50,550 nucleotides of DNA from Chloroflexota bacterium. Its GTDB lineage: Bacteria; Chloroflexota; Anaerolineae; Caldilineales; Caldilineaceae. A program made the translations under genes and the position numbers. The notes under the pieces were generated by a model, which had not been told where the DNA came from, made no database searches, and saw only the letters and a program-made list of their open reading frames with translations. This document shows positions 27,382 to 33,992 of this stretch, piece after piece; position 1 is the first letter of the stretch; every line of letters starts with the position of its first letter. The stretch covers positions 1 to 50,550 of the forward strand of contig JAJRVT010000106.1 of assembly GCA_024277175.1 (NCBI GenBank). Reading direction: 5' to 3'.

Positions 27382-27765
27382 CTATCTGGTCTCTTTCGCA
27401 GCCTGCATAGGCGGCAACTTGTCCGGATCGAACCCGCCCTCTTCAGAGGCTCGGCGCAGATCGGTGAAGGCATAGATGCCGGCGTAGTGGCCATCGGTCC
27501 ACTCGAACTGAATGGCGTAGTTGCCTATCAGCACAGCGTTGCTCACCTCATAGCTGGGGGGCAGGTCCAGCCGGATCATGCCTGTGGCGTCTTCCTGGCC
27601 CCCGCCGTGGCGTTTTTCGCCGCACTCGGCGCAGGGACAGTTCTCCCGCAGCCAGACGAGAGGATAGACGCTCGTCTGGCCGTCCTGCCAGGCAATGCGG
27701 AACGCGCCGGCCGCGCGGTCGACGGTCAAATCTACGGGGCGAGTTCTGGGATCGAATGCTTGCAT
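27382..27765 (-). CDS. DUF971 (gamma-butyrobetaine hydroxylase-like N-terminal) protein
   Basis: 127 residues. The sequence FRIAWQDGQTSVYPLVWLRE, then NCPCAECGEKRHGGGQ, NAVLIGNYAIQFEWTDGHYA and GIYAFTDLRR follows the DUF971/GBBH-like_N pattern. The motif includes the CPCAxC cysteine pair expected to bind metal. Stand-alone versions occur widely and are sometimes linked to iron-sulfur cluster assembly, but no such gene is nearby. Function unassigned. Confidence 0.88.
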   Translation of the reverse strand: MQAFDPRTRPVDLTVDRAAGAFRIAWQDGQTSVYPLVWLRENCPCAECGEKRHGGGQEDATGMIRLDLPPSYEVSNAVLIGNYAIQFEWTDGHYAGIYAFTDLRRASEEGGFDPDKLPPMQAAKETR

Positions 27766-27800
27766 AGTGTGGCCTGTTTGGATGCGTAAAACGTAATGCG

Positions 27801-27880
27801 TGAGACGTGAAGACGTAAAACATGAGGGCGCAACGCCAAGTTGTTCGCGACGCCCTCACGTTTTACGTCTTCACGTCTCA
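27801..27880. repeat. Long inverted repeat (30-bp arms)
   Basis: Arms at 27801-27830 and 27851-27880 are complementary over 30 bases with one mismatch and a 20-base loop; words such as GAGACGTGAAGACGTAAAAC are internally repetitive. It sits between the binding-protein gene and DUF971. A partial relative (GGCGTAAAACGTGAGATGG) follows the membrane-anchored protein gene near 47853. Confidence 0.85.
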
Positions 27881-27889
27881 CGTCTCACA

Positions 27890-29245
27890 TCACGGCGTCG
27901 ACAATATCCCCGTAATTGTATCACAGGCTGTCTTGACTTCCACAGCCGGGTCCGCCTGCTCAAGCATGATGTTCTGAGCCATCAGCATCATAGGCGTGGG
28001 TGCGTTGGATGCAAAGATTTCGCTGTACTTGGGCGTGTTGGGGAAGAGTTTCTCATACGGCATCATCTCGATGAAGGCCTTGCGCCCATACATGCTCTGG
28101 AACTCCTCCGATTCCATAACAGCCTTGAAGGCAGGCAACTGTCCTGACTTGGCCCAAGCCGCGGAATTTGCCGCCAACCATTCCAGGAATTTGAAGGCCG
28201 CCTCTTGCTTGGCCGGATCGGCATAGGTGGGCAGGGTGAACATGTGGGAGCTGCCCCAGACCGCGGGCTCGTCGAAGACCAACGGATAGACGCTGGACCC
28301 CCAGTTGAAGCCGCTCTCCTCGTGGGCCGCTTCCAGCGCGGGCATACGCCACGGGCCGTCAATCAACATGGCCGTGCGTCCGGAAAGGAAGTCGCGGGCG
28401 TAGTCGGTCTGGCCCTGGGGGGCGACGCCCTCTTTGTAGACCAAATCCTGGAGAAATTGCCAGGCCTGCGCCGCTTTGTCCAGATCCATGACGCAGGACT
28501 TGCCGTCCTCGGAAATAAGTTTGCCGCCCAATTGGTTGTAGAGCGACCACCACTGGAAGAAGGCGTGATGGTTGGTGTGCATGTTGATCCCGTACTGCTC
28601 CACCGTCTCCGGATCGAAGCCGTCCTCGCCAGGGTGTTTGCCGTTGGCGTCCACGGTCAGCTTACGAGCCACTTCCAGCAGTTCATCGCCGGTGGTGGGC
28701 GGGGCGTCGATACCAGCGGCATCGAACAGATCCTCGTTGTAATAAAGGCCGTGCATGTGCAGGTCCAGCGGAATGCCGTAGAGCGCTCCCTTGTAGATGT
28801 TGGCATCCCAGGCGCTGGCCAGGTAGTTGTCGGCGTTGATAACGTCCGACTGGGCGACGATGTCATCCAACGGGTTGAGCAGTCCCAATTCCACGAACTG
28901 GGGCATTTCCTGGGGATGCATGGCCAGGATGTCGGGCGACTCCTTGGCGCTGGCCGAGACGATGAAGGCGTCGAAGAGCGGCGACCACTGCTGGACGGTC
29001 AGGTTGACCTGAATGTCAGGGTTTTCGCTATTCCACTGGTCCACCAGCGACTGCATGATGTCGCCGTCCGGACCGGTCCAGCCACCCCAAAACTCGATCG
29101 TCATGGGGCCGCCTTCCCCGGATTCGGCCACTGGCGGTGCGGCCTCCTCACTGGTCGGCGCCGACACGGGCGCAGCGCACGCCGCCAGCGCCAAACTGCC
29201 GATCACCAACAGGGCGATGAACAACCAAAGTCTGCGAATTTTCAT
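27890..29245 (-). CDS. Sugar-type ABC transporter substrate-binding lipoprotein (family 1)
   Basis: 451 residues with GAGGAGAAAG before the ATG. A lipoprotein signal peptide ends LALAACAAP. The mature start [13 protein letters not shown]-like sequence ([20 protein letters not shown]), [20 protein letters not shown] and [20 protein letters not shown] are typical of family 1 extracellular solute-binding proteins for sugars. No permease or ATPase is adjacent, so it is an orphan in this window. It lies 40 bases downstream of the sialidase-like gene on the same strand, suggesting a glycan-derived ligand. Its stop codon touches the long inverted repeat. Confidence 0.9.
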   Translation of the reverse strand: MKIRRLWLFIALLVIGSLALAACAAPVSAPTSEEAAPPVAESGEGGPMTIEFWGGWTGPDGDIMQSLVDQWNSENPDIQVNLTVQQWSPLFDAFIVSASAKESPDILAMHPQEMPQFVELGLLNPLDDIVAQSDVINADNYLASAWDANIYKGALYGIPLDLHMHGLYYNEDLFDAAGIDAPPTTGDELLEVARKLTVDANGKHPGEDGFDPETVEQYGINMHTNHHAFFQWWSLYNQLGGKLISEDGKSCVMDLDKAAQAWQFLQDLVYKEGVAPQGQTDYARDFLSGRTAMLIDGPWRMPALEAAHEESGFNWGSSVYPLVFDEPAVWGSSHMFTLPTYADPAKQEAAFKFLEWLAANSAAWAKSGQLPAFKAVMESEEFQSMYGRKAFIEMMPYEKLFPNTPKYSEIFASNAPTPMMLMAQNIMLEQADPAVEVKTACDTITGILSTP

Positions 29246-29285
29246 CTTTCTCCTCCTCTTTGAATGTTGAAAATTGAATGACTAT

Positions 29286-30239
29286 TCATCTTCGCGGCGT
29301 CCCATTTCTAAGCCATTCTTCGCTGAAGACGGCATGTTGGATATATCTGCGCCGACAAGTGTACACCAAGTGAATGCGTCCATCAGAGGCTTGCAGGAGG
29401 GTCGGGTAGGAAAATTCAGCGCGCTCATCCTCCAGCGTGCGCATGCGTTCGAAGCCCTCATTCTGGCCGCCGATGGCCACGCAAAGGGGCGTCCGCCGCC
29501 GATCGTTGTTGTTGAACGCCAGCGCCAGTGCGCCGCTCTGAAGCCGCAGCAGATCGATGCCTGCATTGGGATTGGGCAGGTCAGTAGCCATGAGCCGGGA
29601 CCATGTGTCGCCCTGGTCCGTCGACGTGGAGCGCCAGATGCTCCCGCCTCTGCCCCCGGTGCGCATATAGGCCAGCAGCCGGCCGTCATCCAACGGCGCT
29701 ACGCAAGGGTGGATGTTGCCGTGGGGCGATTTCATGGGCGCGGTCAGCCGCCAGGAGGCGCCGTCATCGTCAGAGATCATCATGTGCGATTGCCAGACGT
29801 TCTCGTCGTAAACGGGCAGGATGATACGCTTGTCGAGAACCATAGGCCGGCTGCGAAACATCAGCCCTGGGTAGTCGAGCAGATGTTCAGGTTCGCTCCA
29901 GGTTTTCCCGCCATCTGCTGACCGCTGCCGGTAGGGTTGGGCGCTGGTCCAGTCCCACTTCATGATGACGTTGTAAAAAAGCCACAGCACCCCATCCGGC
30001 CGTTGGAGAAAAACCGGCTGACCCATGGGGCGATCCGGCCAGTCTGCCATCACCCACGGCTGTGACCAGCTTTCCGTCTGCACCCGGTAACGGGCCGCCA
30101 GAATGGCCGTGTCCGGGGCCGTCTCGTAGGCCCCGCCGAACCAGGCCGCCAACAGGTCACCATCGAACAACTCCACCAGGGTGGCGCAATGGGCCATAGG
30201 CCGATCCGTCAGTTGGGAGAAAACTGGCTGCGTGATCAC
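29286..30239 (-). CDS. Sialidase-like (BNR repeat) protein
   Basis: 317 residues from GTG at 30239, which has AAAGGA seven bases upstream. The fold is a six-bladed propeller with Asp-box-like turns: RQRSADGGKTWSEPEHL, SDDDGASWRLTAP and STSTDQGDTWSRLMATD. Conserved blocks FDGDLLAAWFGGAYETAPDT, RPMGQPVFLQRPDGVLWLFY and GNIHPCVAPLDDGRLLAYMR match the exo-sialidase-like family annotated in many environmental genomes. No signal peptide is visible, so it is probably cytoplasmic. True sialidase activity is not established. It lies in one transcript with the orphan binding protein. Confidence 0.85.
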   Translation of the reverse strand: MITQPVFSQLTDRPMAHCATLVELFDGDLLAAWFGGAYETAPDTAILAARYRVQTESWSQPWVMADWPDRPMGQPVFLQRPDGVLWLFYNVIMKWDWTSAQPYRQRSADGGKTWSEPEHLLDYPGLMFRSRPMVLDKRIILPVYDENVWQSHMMISDDDGASWRLTAPMKSPHGNIHPCVAPLDDGRLLAYMRTGGRGGSIWRSTSTDQGDTWSRLMATDLPNPNAGIDLLRLQSGALALAFNNNDRRRTPLCVAIGGQNEGFERMRTLEDERAEFSYPTLLQASDGRIHLVYTCRRRYIQHAVFSEEWLRNGTPRR

Positions 30240-30242
30240 GGT

Positions 30243-30431
30243 TCAATCCTTTGGTTTCCAGGTGTATTGGATATATGTGCGTCCATCTGGACTATGGCTG
30301 ATCTGGGGTAACGTCAGGCGCGGGGGAACGGTGTTAAAGAGATGCAAGGCGTCAGAGAGTCTAACAGCCAGATTGATCATGATGACCGCATCCTGATTCG
30401 GCGTGTACAGACGGTGGACTTCAGCACGCCG
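30243..30431 (-). pseudogene. Gene remnant before the sialidase-like gene
   Basis: A frame ending in TGA at 30243-30245 encodes TPNQDAVIMINLAVRLSDAL followed by HLFNTVPPRLTLPQISHSPD and GRTYIQYTWKPKD. It has no proper start: going upstream it meets TGA at once. An ATG at about 30440 gives only Met-Asn-Asn-stop, while a neighbouring frame continues DAGVLKSTVCT before the homologous-looking part, suggesting a frameshift near 30412. The stop lies three bases before the sialidase GTG. Family not recognised; it looks like a truncated or frameshifted coding sequence and now effectively a leader of the sialidase transcript. Confidence 0.5.
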
Positions 30432-30486
30432 GCGTCAATTATTCATCGATGACGAATAGAGCGCCTGTAATCGTACACACGCGTTT

Positions 30487-30515
30487 ACTATACTGGGTCC
30501 GAAAGCAAATGTCAA
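30487..30515 (-). promoter_or_regulatory. Sigma-70-type promoter upstream of sialidase remnant
   Basis: On the minus strand TTGACA (30510-30515) and TATAGT (30487-30492) are separated by exactly 17 bases. It points toward the remnant, the sialidase-like gene and the binding-protein gene. Confidence 0.7.
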
Positions 30516-30662
30516 GAAATCTGTCAATTTTCTCGTTTCGCGCGTATCTGCTCAATATTCCAGGGAGCCTCCGCAAAAATCTTTGTGGTTCCCTGGACAA
30601 TCTCTTGCGGCTCTCCGTTCCTCCGTTTTTTGAGAAGGCGCTTTCAGTCAATTGCACGTCAC

Positions 30663-30754
30663 CTGCCCTGAAAAATAGCCACGGATTACACGGATTGCAC
30701 GGATTTTTTCATTCTCCGTGGCGCTGCATGGCAGCATGAATATCTTCCTGAAAG
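30663..30754. repeat. 90-bp repeat pair, copy 1
   Basis: It begins CTGCCCTGAAAAATAGCCAC and ends near CATGAATATCTTCCTGAAAG. A near copy is at 33608-33699. On the minus strand a 14-codon tail (30709-30753) reads FQEDIHAAMQRHGE and stop; the other copy reads FLEDVHAAIQRHGE and stop. Confidence 0.8.
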
Positions 30755-30903
30755 GTGCGTAGATCCTACAGAGGTGGTGGCTACAAAATAGGCCGACGAA
30801 ATTGGAGATTGAAGAGATTGGAGACTGCCTTCTTGGCGACGCCCAATCTCCTTCCACAGACCGGAACGCCAACGCTCGCATGTGAGTGGGTTTCAACTGC
30901 TGT

Positions 30904-30932
30904 TTGACGCCACTGCCGTACTCAGGCATAAT
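30904..30932 (+). promoter_or_regulatory. Sigma-70-type promoter for the MoaD-like/acetamidase operon
   Basis: TTGACG (30904-30909) and CATAAT (30927-30932) are 17 bases apart, about 64 bases upstream of the MoaD-like ATG. Confidence 0.55.
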
Positions 30933-30995
30933 CGAAGCTATCACCGACTGAACCTCTTTTCGTCCTGGTTTCCGTTAGACAGTGAGGAGTCAGCC

Positions 30996-31244
30996 ATGCA
31001 GATCAACGTACGTTTAAGTGGTGATTTGGCCCGAACGATGGGCCGCCCGCGCGTCACCGTCACGGTGGCCGAGCCAGCCATCGTCGCCGACCTGGTTGCA
31101 GCGCTGGTCGTCGCCTATCCCCAGGAAGAACCCGCACTCACCCGGGCGATCGTTGTGGTGGACGGACGCCATACCGGCCCCAATCACCCCCTGGAATCCA
31201 ATCGAAATGTGGCTCTGCTGACGCCGATTGCCGGGGGATGTTAG
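30996..31244 (+). CDS. MoaD/ThiS-like sulfur carrier protein ending Gly-Gly-Cys
   Basis: About 82 residues from ATG at 30996, preceded by GTGAGGAGT; an open frame from 30882 crosses the promoter region. It has the ubiquitin-like layout of MoaD and ThiS: INVRLSGDLARTMG, then VTVTVAEPAIVADLVAALVV, RAIVVVDGRHTG and VALLTPIAGGC at the end. In MoaD and ThiS the terminal Gly-Gly is adenylated and thiocarboxylated. Here a cysteine follows it, so either processing is needed, as for QbsE-like carriers ending GGCF, or the protein does not act by the standard route. It is 46 bases upstream of an acetamidase-family gene and surely co-transcribed. Confidence 0.85.
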   Translation: MQINVRLSGDLARTMGRPRVTVTVAEPAIVADLVAALVVAYPQEEPALTRAIVVVDGRHTGPNHPLESNRNVALLTPIAGGC

Positions 31245-31290
31245 CTCCTTTTTCGCACCCGTTTTCGTTCATCGTTCAAAGGAGGATTCC

Positions 31291-32646
31291 ATGACTGTCA
31301 AAGTTGCTGCCCCCCAAACCGCCAGCGCCGACACGCGGGCCAACGGCCATTCAGGCCACGAAACGGTCTATGTAGACGAGTACGTGGACGGCATCCTGGA
31401 TCCGGGCAAGCCCATGCTGGGACCGGTGCGCGATGGCGGCCACATTGTCGCCAACACTGCGCCCGGCTGCTGGGGGCCCATGATCACCCCCGAGATTCGC
31501 GGCGGACACGAGGTCACCAAACCGGTGGCCGTGGCCGGCGCAGAAGTCGGCGACGCCATCGTCCTTCGCATCAAGGATATCACCGTCACCTCCCTGGTCA
31601 CCGCGTCGGGCAATGACCAGTGGATGGAGGGCCGCTTTCTGGGCGATCCCTACGTCGCTGGCAAGTGCCCCGAATGCGGGACGCTCTATCCGCCGACCCG
31701 CGTCGAGGGCATCGGCCCGACCGCTGTGCGCTGCGCCAACTGCGGCGCGGACGCCACGCCCTTCACCTTCACCAACGGCTACACCATTGCCTTTGACGGC
31801 GCCCGCAGCGTGGGCGTAACGCTGCACCAGGACGCCGCCGAAACCATCGCCCGCGACGCCAAGGCCTATGCCGCCATGCCCGAAAAGTCGATCCAGAACT
31901 CGGTGCTCACCTTCGCGCCCCATGATCTGGTGGGGTTGGTGGCGCGGCTGCGGCCTTTCATGGGCCAACTGGGCACAACGCCGGCCATCCCCCTGCCCGA
32001 TTCTCACAACGCCGGCGACTTCGGCACCTTCCTCATCGGCGCGCCCCACGAGTATGGCATCACCGCCGAGCAATTGCAGCATCGCACCGACGGCCACATG
32101 GACGTCGACGCGGTGCGCGCCGGCGCGATCCTGATCTGCCCCGTCAAGACGGCAGGCGGCGGCGTTTACCTGGGCGACATGCACGCTCTGCAGGGGGACG
32201 GCGAGATCGCGGGCCACACCTGTGACGTTGCGGGGACGGTGACGCTGCAGGTTCACCTGCTCAAGGGGCTGAACCTGGACGGGCCGATCCTGTTCCCGGT
32301 GGAGGAGGACTTGCCCTTCCTGGTCAGGCCGCTCACCGCTGAGGAGGAGCGGCGCGCGGCGGCTGTGGCGGCGCAGTGGGGCCTGTCCGGGCTGGAGGCG
32401 TCAGCGCCCATTTCCGTTATCGGCACCGGTCCGGACCTGAACGCGGCCACTGACAACGGCCTGGAGCGGGCCGCGGCCCTGCTGGGCATGACGGTCCCGG
32501 AGGTCAAGAACCGGGCCACCATCACCGGGGCGATCGAGATCGGGCGTCATCCGGGCGTGGTGCAGGTGACGTTCCGCGCGCCACTGGAGAAATTGGCGGC
32601 GCTGGGGTTGGGTGATTTTGTGCGTGATATGTATGGGATTGGGTAG
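31291..32646 (+). CDS. Acetamidase/formamidase family protein with zinc ribbon
   Basis: About 451 residues from ATG at 31291, after AAAGGAGG. FmdA/AmdA family features include GHIVANTAPGCWGPMITPEI, IRGGHEVTKPVAVAGAEVGD, LPDSHNAGDFGTFLIGAPHE, ILICPVKTAGGGVYLGDMHA and LQGDGEIAGHTCDVAGTVTL. The family hydrolyses formamide, acetamide or similar amides to ammonia and acid. Between about residues 124 and 155 an inserted segment carries CPEC and CANC pairs (Cys126, 129, 148, 151), a likely structural zinc ribbon not present in classic FmdA. The upstream MoaD-like gene forms an operon with it. The substrate is unknown. Confidence 0.9.
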   Translation: MTVKVAAPQTASADTRANGHSGHETVYVDEYVDGILDPGKPMLGPVRDGGHIVANTAPGCWGPMITPEIRGGHEVTKPVAVAGAEVGDAIVLRIKDITVTSLVTASGNDQWMEGRFLGDPYVAGKCPECGTLYPPTRVEGIGPTAVRCANCGADATPFTFTNGYTIAFDGARSVGVTLHQDAAETIARDAKAYAAMPEKSIQNSVLTFAPHDLVGLVARLRPFMGQLGTTPAIPLPDSHNAGDFGTFLIGAPHEYGITAEQLQHRTDGHMDVDAVRAGAILICPVKTAGGGVYLGDMHALQGDGEIAGHTCDVAGTVTLQVHLLKGLNLDGPILFPVEEDLPFLVRPLTAEEERRAAAVAAQWGLSGLEASAPISVIGTGPDLNAATDNGLERAAALLGMTVPEVKNRATITGAIEIGRHPGVVQVTFRAPLEKLAALGLGDFVRDMYGIG

Positions 32647-32654
32647 GAAAGTGA

Positions 32655-32760
32655 GAAGAGATTGGGGAGATTGGAGATTGTCCTCTCCGCGACACCCAAT
32701 CTCTTCAATCTCCCAATCTCTCCAATTTTCAATCCTCAATTTCCACCCCCCTCTCCCCCA
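32655..32760. repeat. AGATTGGAGA-type palindromic repeat
   Basis: GAGATTGGGGAGATTGGAGA (about 32658) and the complementary CCCAATCTCTTCAATCTCCC (about 32694) form an imperfect hairpin over a CTCTCCGCGACAC centre. A shorter relative at about 30800-30855 has the same order with a CTTGGCGACGC centre. It separates convergent acetamidase and citryl-CoA lyase genes, and its edge encodes the last residues of the lyase. Confidence 0.7.
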
Positions 32761-33562
32761 CCCCCACATACTCCACCTCCGCCCGGGGCGGGAAACCGAA
32801 GGGCTTGCCCGTGGTCATCTCCTCATGGACGTGGGCCAGCAGCCCGGCCGTGCGCGCGATGATGAAGAAGCCCTTGCCCAGCCGCCAGTCGAAGCCCATA
32901 TCCGAGATCAGCGCGGCCAGCGCGCCGTCGATGTTCAGGGGCAGGCTGCGGCCCGTGCGTTCCGCCAGCGCGTCCACCAGGGCCAGGGCCAGCGCGGTGT
33001 GGCGGCCGGCTATGTCCCACGCCTGGGCCAGGGTCAGCAGGCGCACGGCGCGCGGGTCCGGGTTGTGGAAGCGGTGGCCGAAGCCGGGCAGCCGCTGGCC
33101 TTCCTGCCGGGCCTCGTCCACGACTTGGATGGCCAGCGCGTCCAGGTCCGCGTCCGGCGGCGCGACGGCCAGGGCCTCCTGCAGGATGCGGGCGCAGGCC
33201 TCGCCCGCGCCGCCGTGATAGTCGCCGATGGCGCTCACGCCTGCGGCCACCGCAGTCTGCACCGGGCTGCCGCAGGCCGCCACCGTGCGCGCGGCGTGGG
33301 TGGAGGGCGCGTTGATGCTGTGCTCCACCATCATGGAAAGCATGACCTCGATCAGCCGCCCCTCCTGGCCCCCCGGCAGTTCGCCCCGCAGGAGCAGATA
33401 GACCACATCGCCAAAGGAGCGGGCTTCGGCCACGTCCACCAGGTTGTAGCCCCGCACCAGGATGCGGTCTGGATAGACTTGAGAGATGGCGGTGCTCACC
33501 ACGCAGGGTGGGGCTGGCGGGGATGGGTTGACCGCATTGGGGTTAGAAGTTAAAATAGTCAT
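32729..33562 (-). CDS. Citryl-CoA lyase (citrate synthase-like)
   Basis: 277 residues, much shorter than citrate synthase (about 430) but normal for citryl-CoA lyases. It includes VYLLLRGELPGGQEGRLIEV, MMVEHSINAPSTHAARTVAA with one catalytic histidine, AVAAGVSAIGDYHGGAGEAC, LPGFGHRFHNPDPRAVRLLT with the second, and NIDGALAALISDMGFDWRLG with the catalytic aspartate. It would cleave citryl-CoA or a related acyl-CoA to acetyl-CoA and an oxo-acid. The neighbouring NDP-forming acyl-CoA synthetase on the same strand could supply or use its acyl-CoA. N- and C-terminal extremities are low in conservation. Confidence 0.88.
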   Translation of the reverse strand: MTILTSNPNAVNPSPPAPPCVVSTAISQVYPDRILVRGYNLVDVAEARSFGDVVYLLLRGELPGGQEGRLIEVMLSMMVEHSINAPSTHAARTVAACGSPVQTAVAAGVSAIGDYHGGAGEACARILQEALAVAPPDADLDALAIQVVDEARQEGQRLPGFGHRFHNPDPRAVRLLTLAQAWDIAGRHTALALALVDALAERTGRSLPLNIDGALAALISDMGFDWRLGKGFFIIARTAGLLAHVHEEMTTGKPFGFPPRAEVEYVGVGERGVEIED

Positions 33563-33607
33563 GATCGTTCCTATCTGTCAACCGCCAGCCTTCCTGGAAG
33601 CTCTGAG

Positions 33608-33699
33608 CTGCCCTGAAAAATAACCACGAATTGCACGAATTGCACAAATTTTTCATTCTCCGTGGCGCTGGATGGCGGCATGAACGTCTTCCAGAAAGA
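33608..33699. repeat. 90-bp repeat pair, copy 2
   Basis: Near copy of 30663-30754, starting CTGCCCTGAAAAATAACCAC. The minus-strand tail at 33653-33697 ends in the same stop. It lies just upstream of the small protein gene at 33720. Confidence 0.8.
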
Positions 33700-33719
33700 T
33701 GACTCCGATTCGACTCACA

Positions 33720-33947
33720 ATGAAATACATGCGTTGCGCGTACAATGCAGATAATCAGGCCTCGCTAACTATAGACGCTATCTATCAGGCGTTGCCGACG
33801 ACAGATGTTGAGAAAGCATCCGGCATGGTGCGGATTGTCGATAATGAGGGCGAGGACTATCTTTATCCCGACCACTGGTTTGAACCTGTTTCGTTTCACG
33901 TGCCGGGGAGTTTCGAACTCCCCGGCACGTCGGAACGAGATTTCTGA
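33720..33947 (+). CDS. Small conserved hypothetical protein with palindrome-encoded tail
   Basis: About 75 residues from ATG at 33720 (ATG at 33729 is also possible). The body CAYNADNQASLTIDAIYQAL then RIVDNEGEDYLYPDHWFEPV resembles short proteins of about 60 residues seen in Chloroflexota and cyanobacteria, with pattern Y-x-x-L-P-D...R-V-I-D-x-x-G-E-D-Y-L-Y-P. Function unknown. The last residues (VPGSFELPGTSERDF) come from a perfect 15-bp-arm palindrome at 33898-33930, which has extended or altered the original C-terminus. Confidence 0.65.
   Translation: MKYMRCAYNADNQASLTIDAIYQALPTTDVEKASGMVRIVDNEGEDYLYPDHWFEPVSFHVPGSFELPGTSERDF
33898..33930. repeat. Perfect palindrome inside the 3' end of the small protein gene
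   Basis: Arms ACGTGCCGGGGAGTT (33898-33912) and AACTCCCCGGCACGT (33916-33930) with a TCG loop. It lies in frame within the coding sequence. Confidence 0.85.
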
Positions 33948-33954
33948 TTCCAGC

Positions 33955-33987
33955 AGAAGCCGAGTTTTTGTCAAAAACTCGGCTTCT
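33955..33987. repeat. Palindrome family C (copy 1)
   Basis: Arms AGAAGCCGAGTTTTT and AAAAACTCGGCTTCT with loop GTC. The second copy at 36147-36179 has one changed pair and the same loop. It sits between convergent genes and has T-runs, so it may serve as a terminator on either strand. Confidence 0.85.
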
Positions 33988-33992
33988 TGGCT

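Larger units (their letters stand above)
30432..30995. other. Intergenic region of about 560 bp
   Basis: It contains the leftward promoter at 30487-30515, a degraded repeat copy at 30663-30754, an AGATTGGAGA-type repeat at about 30800-30855, and a rightward promoter at 30904-30932. No intact gene is visible. Confidence 0.65.
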
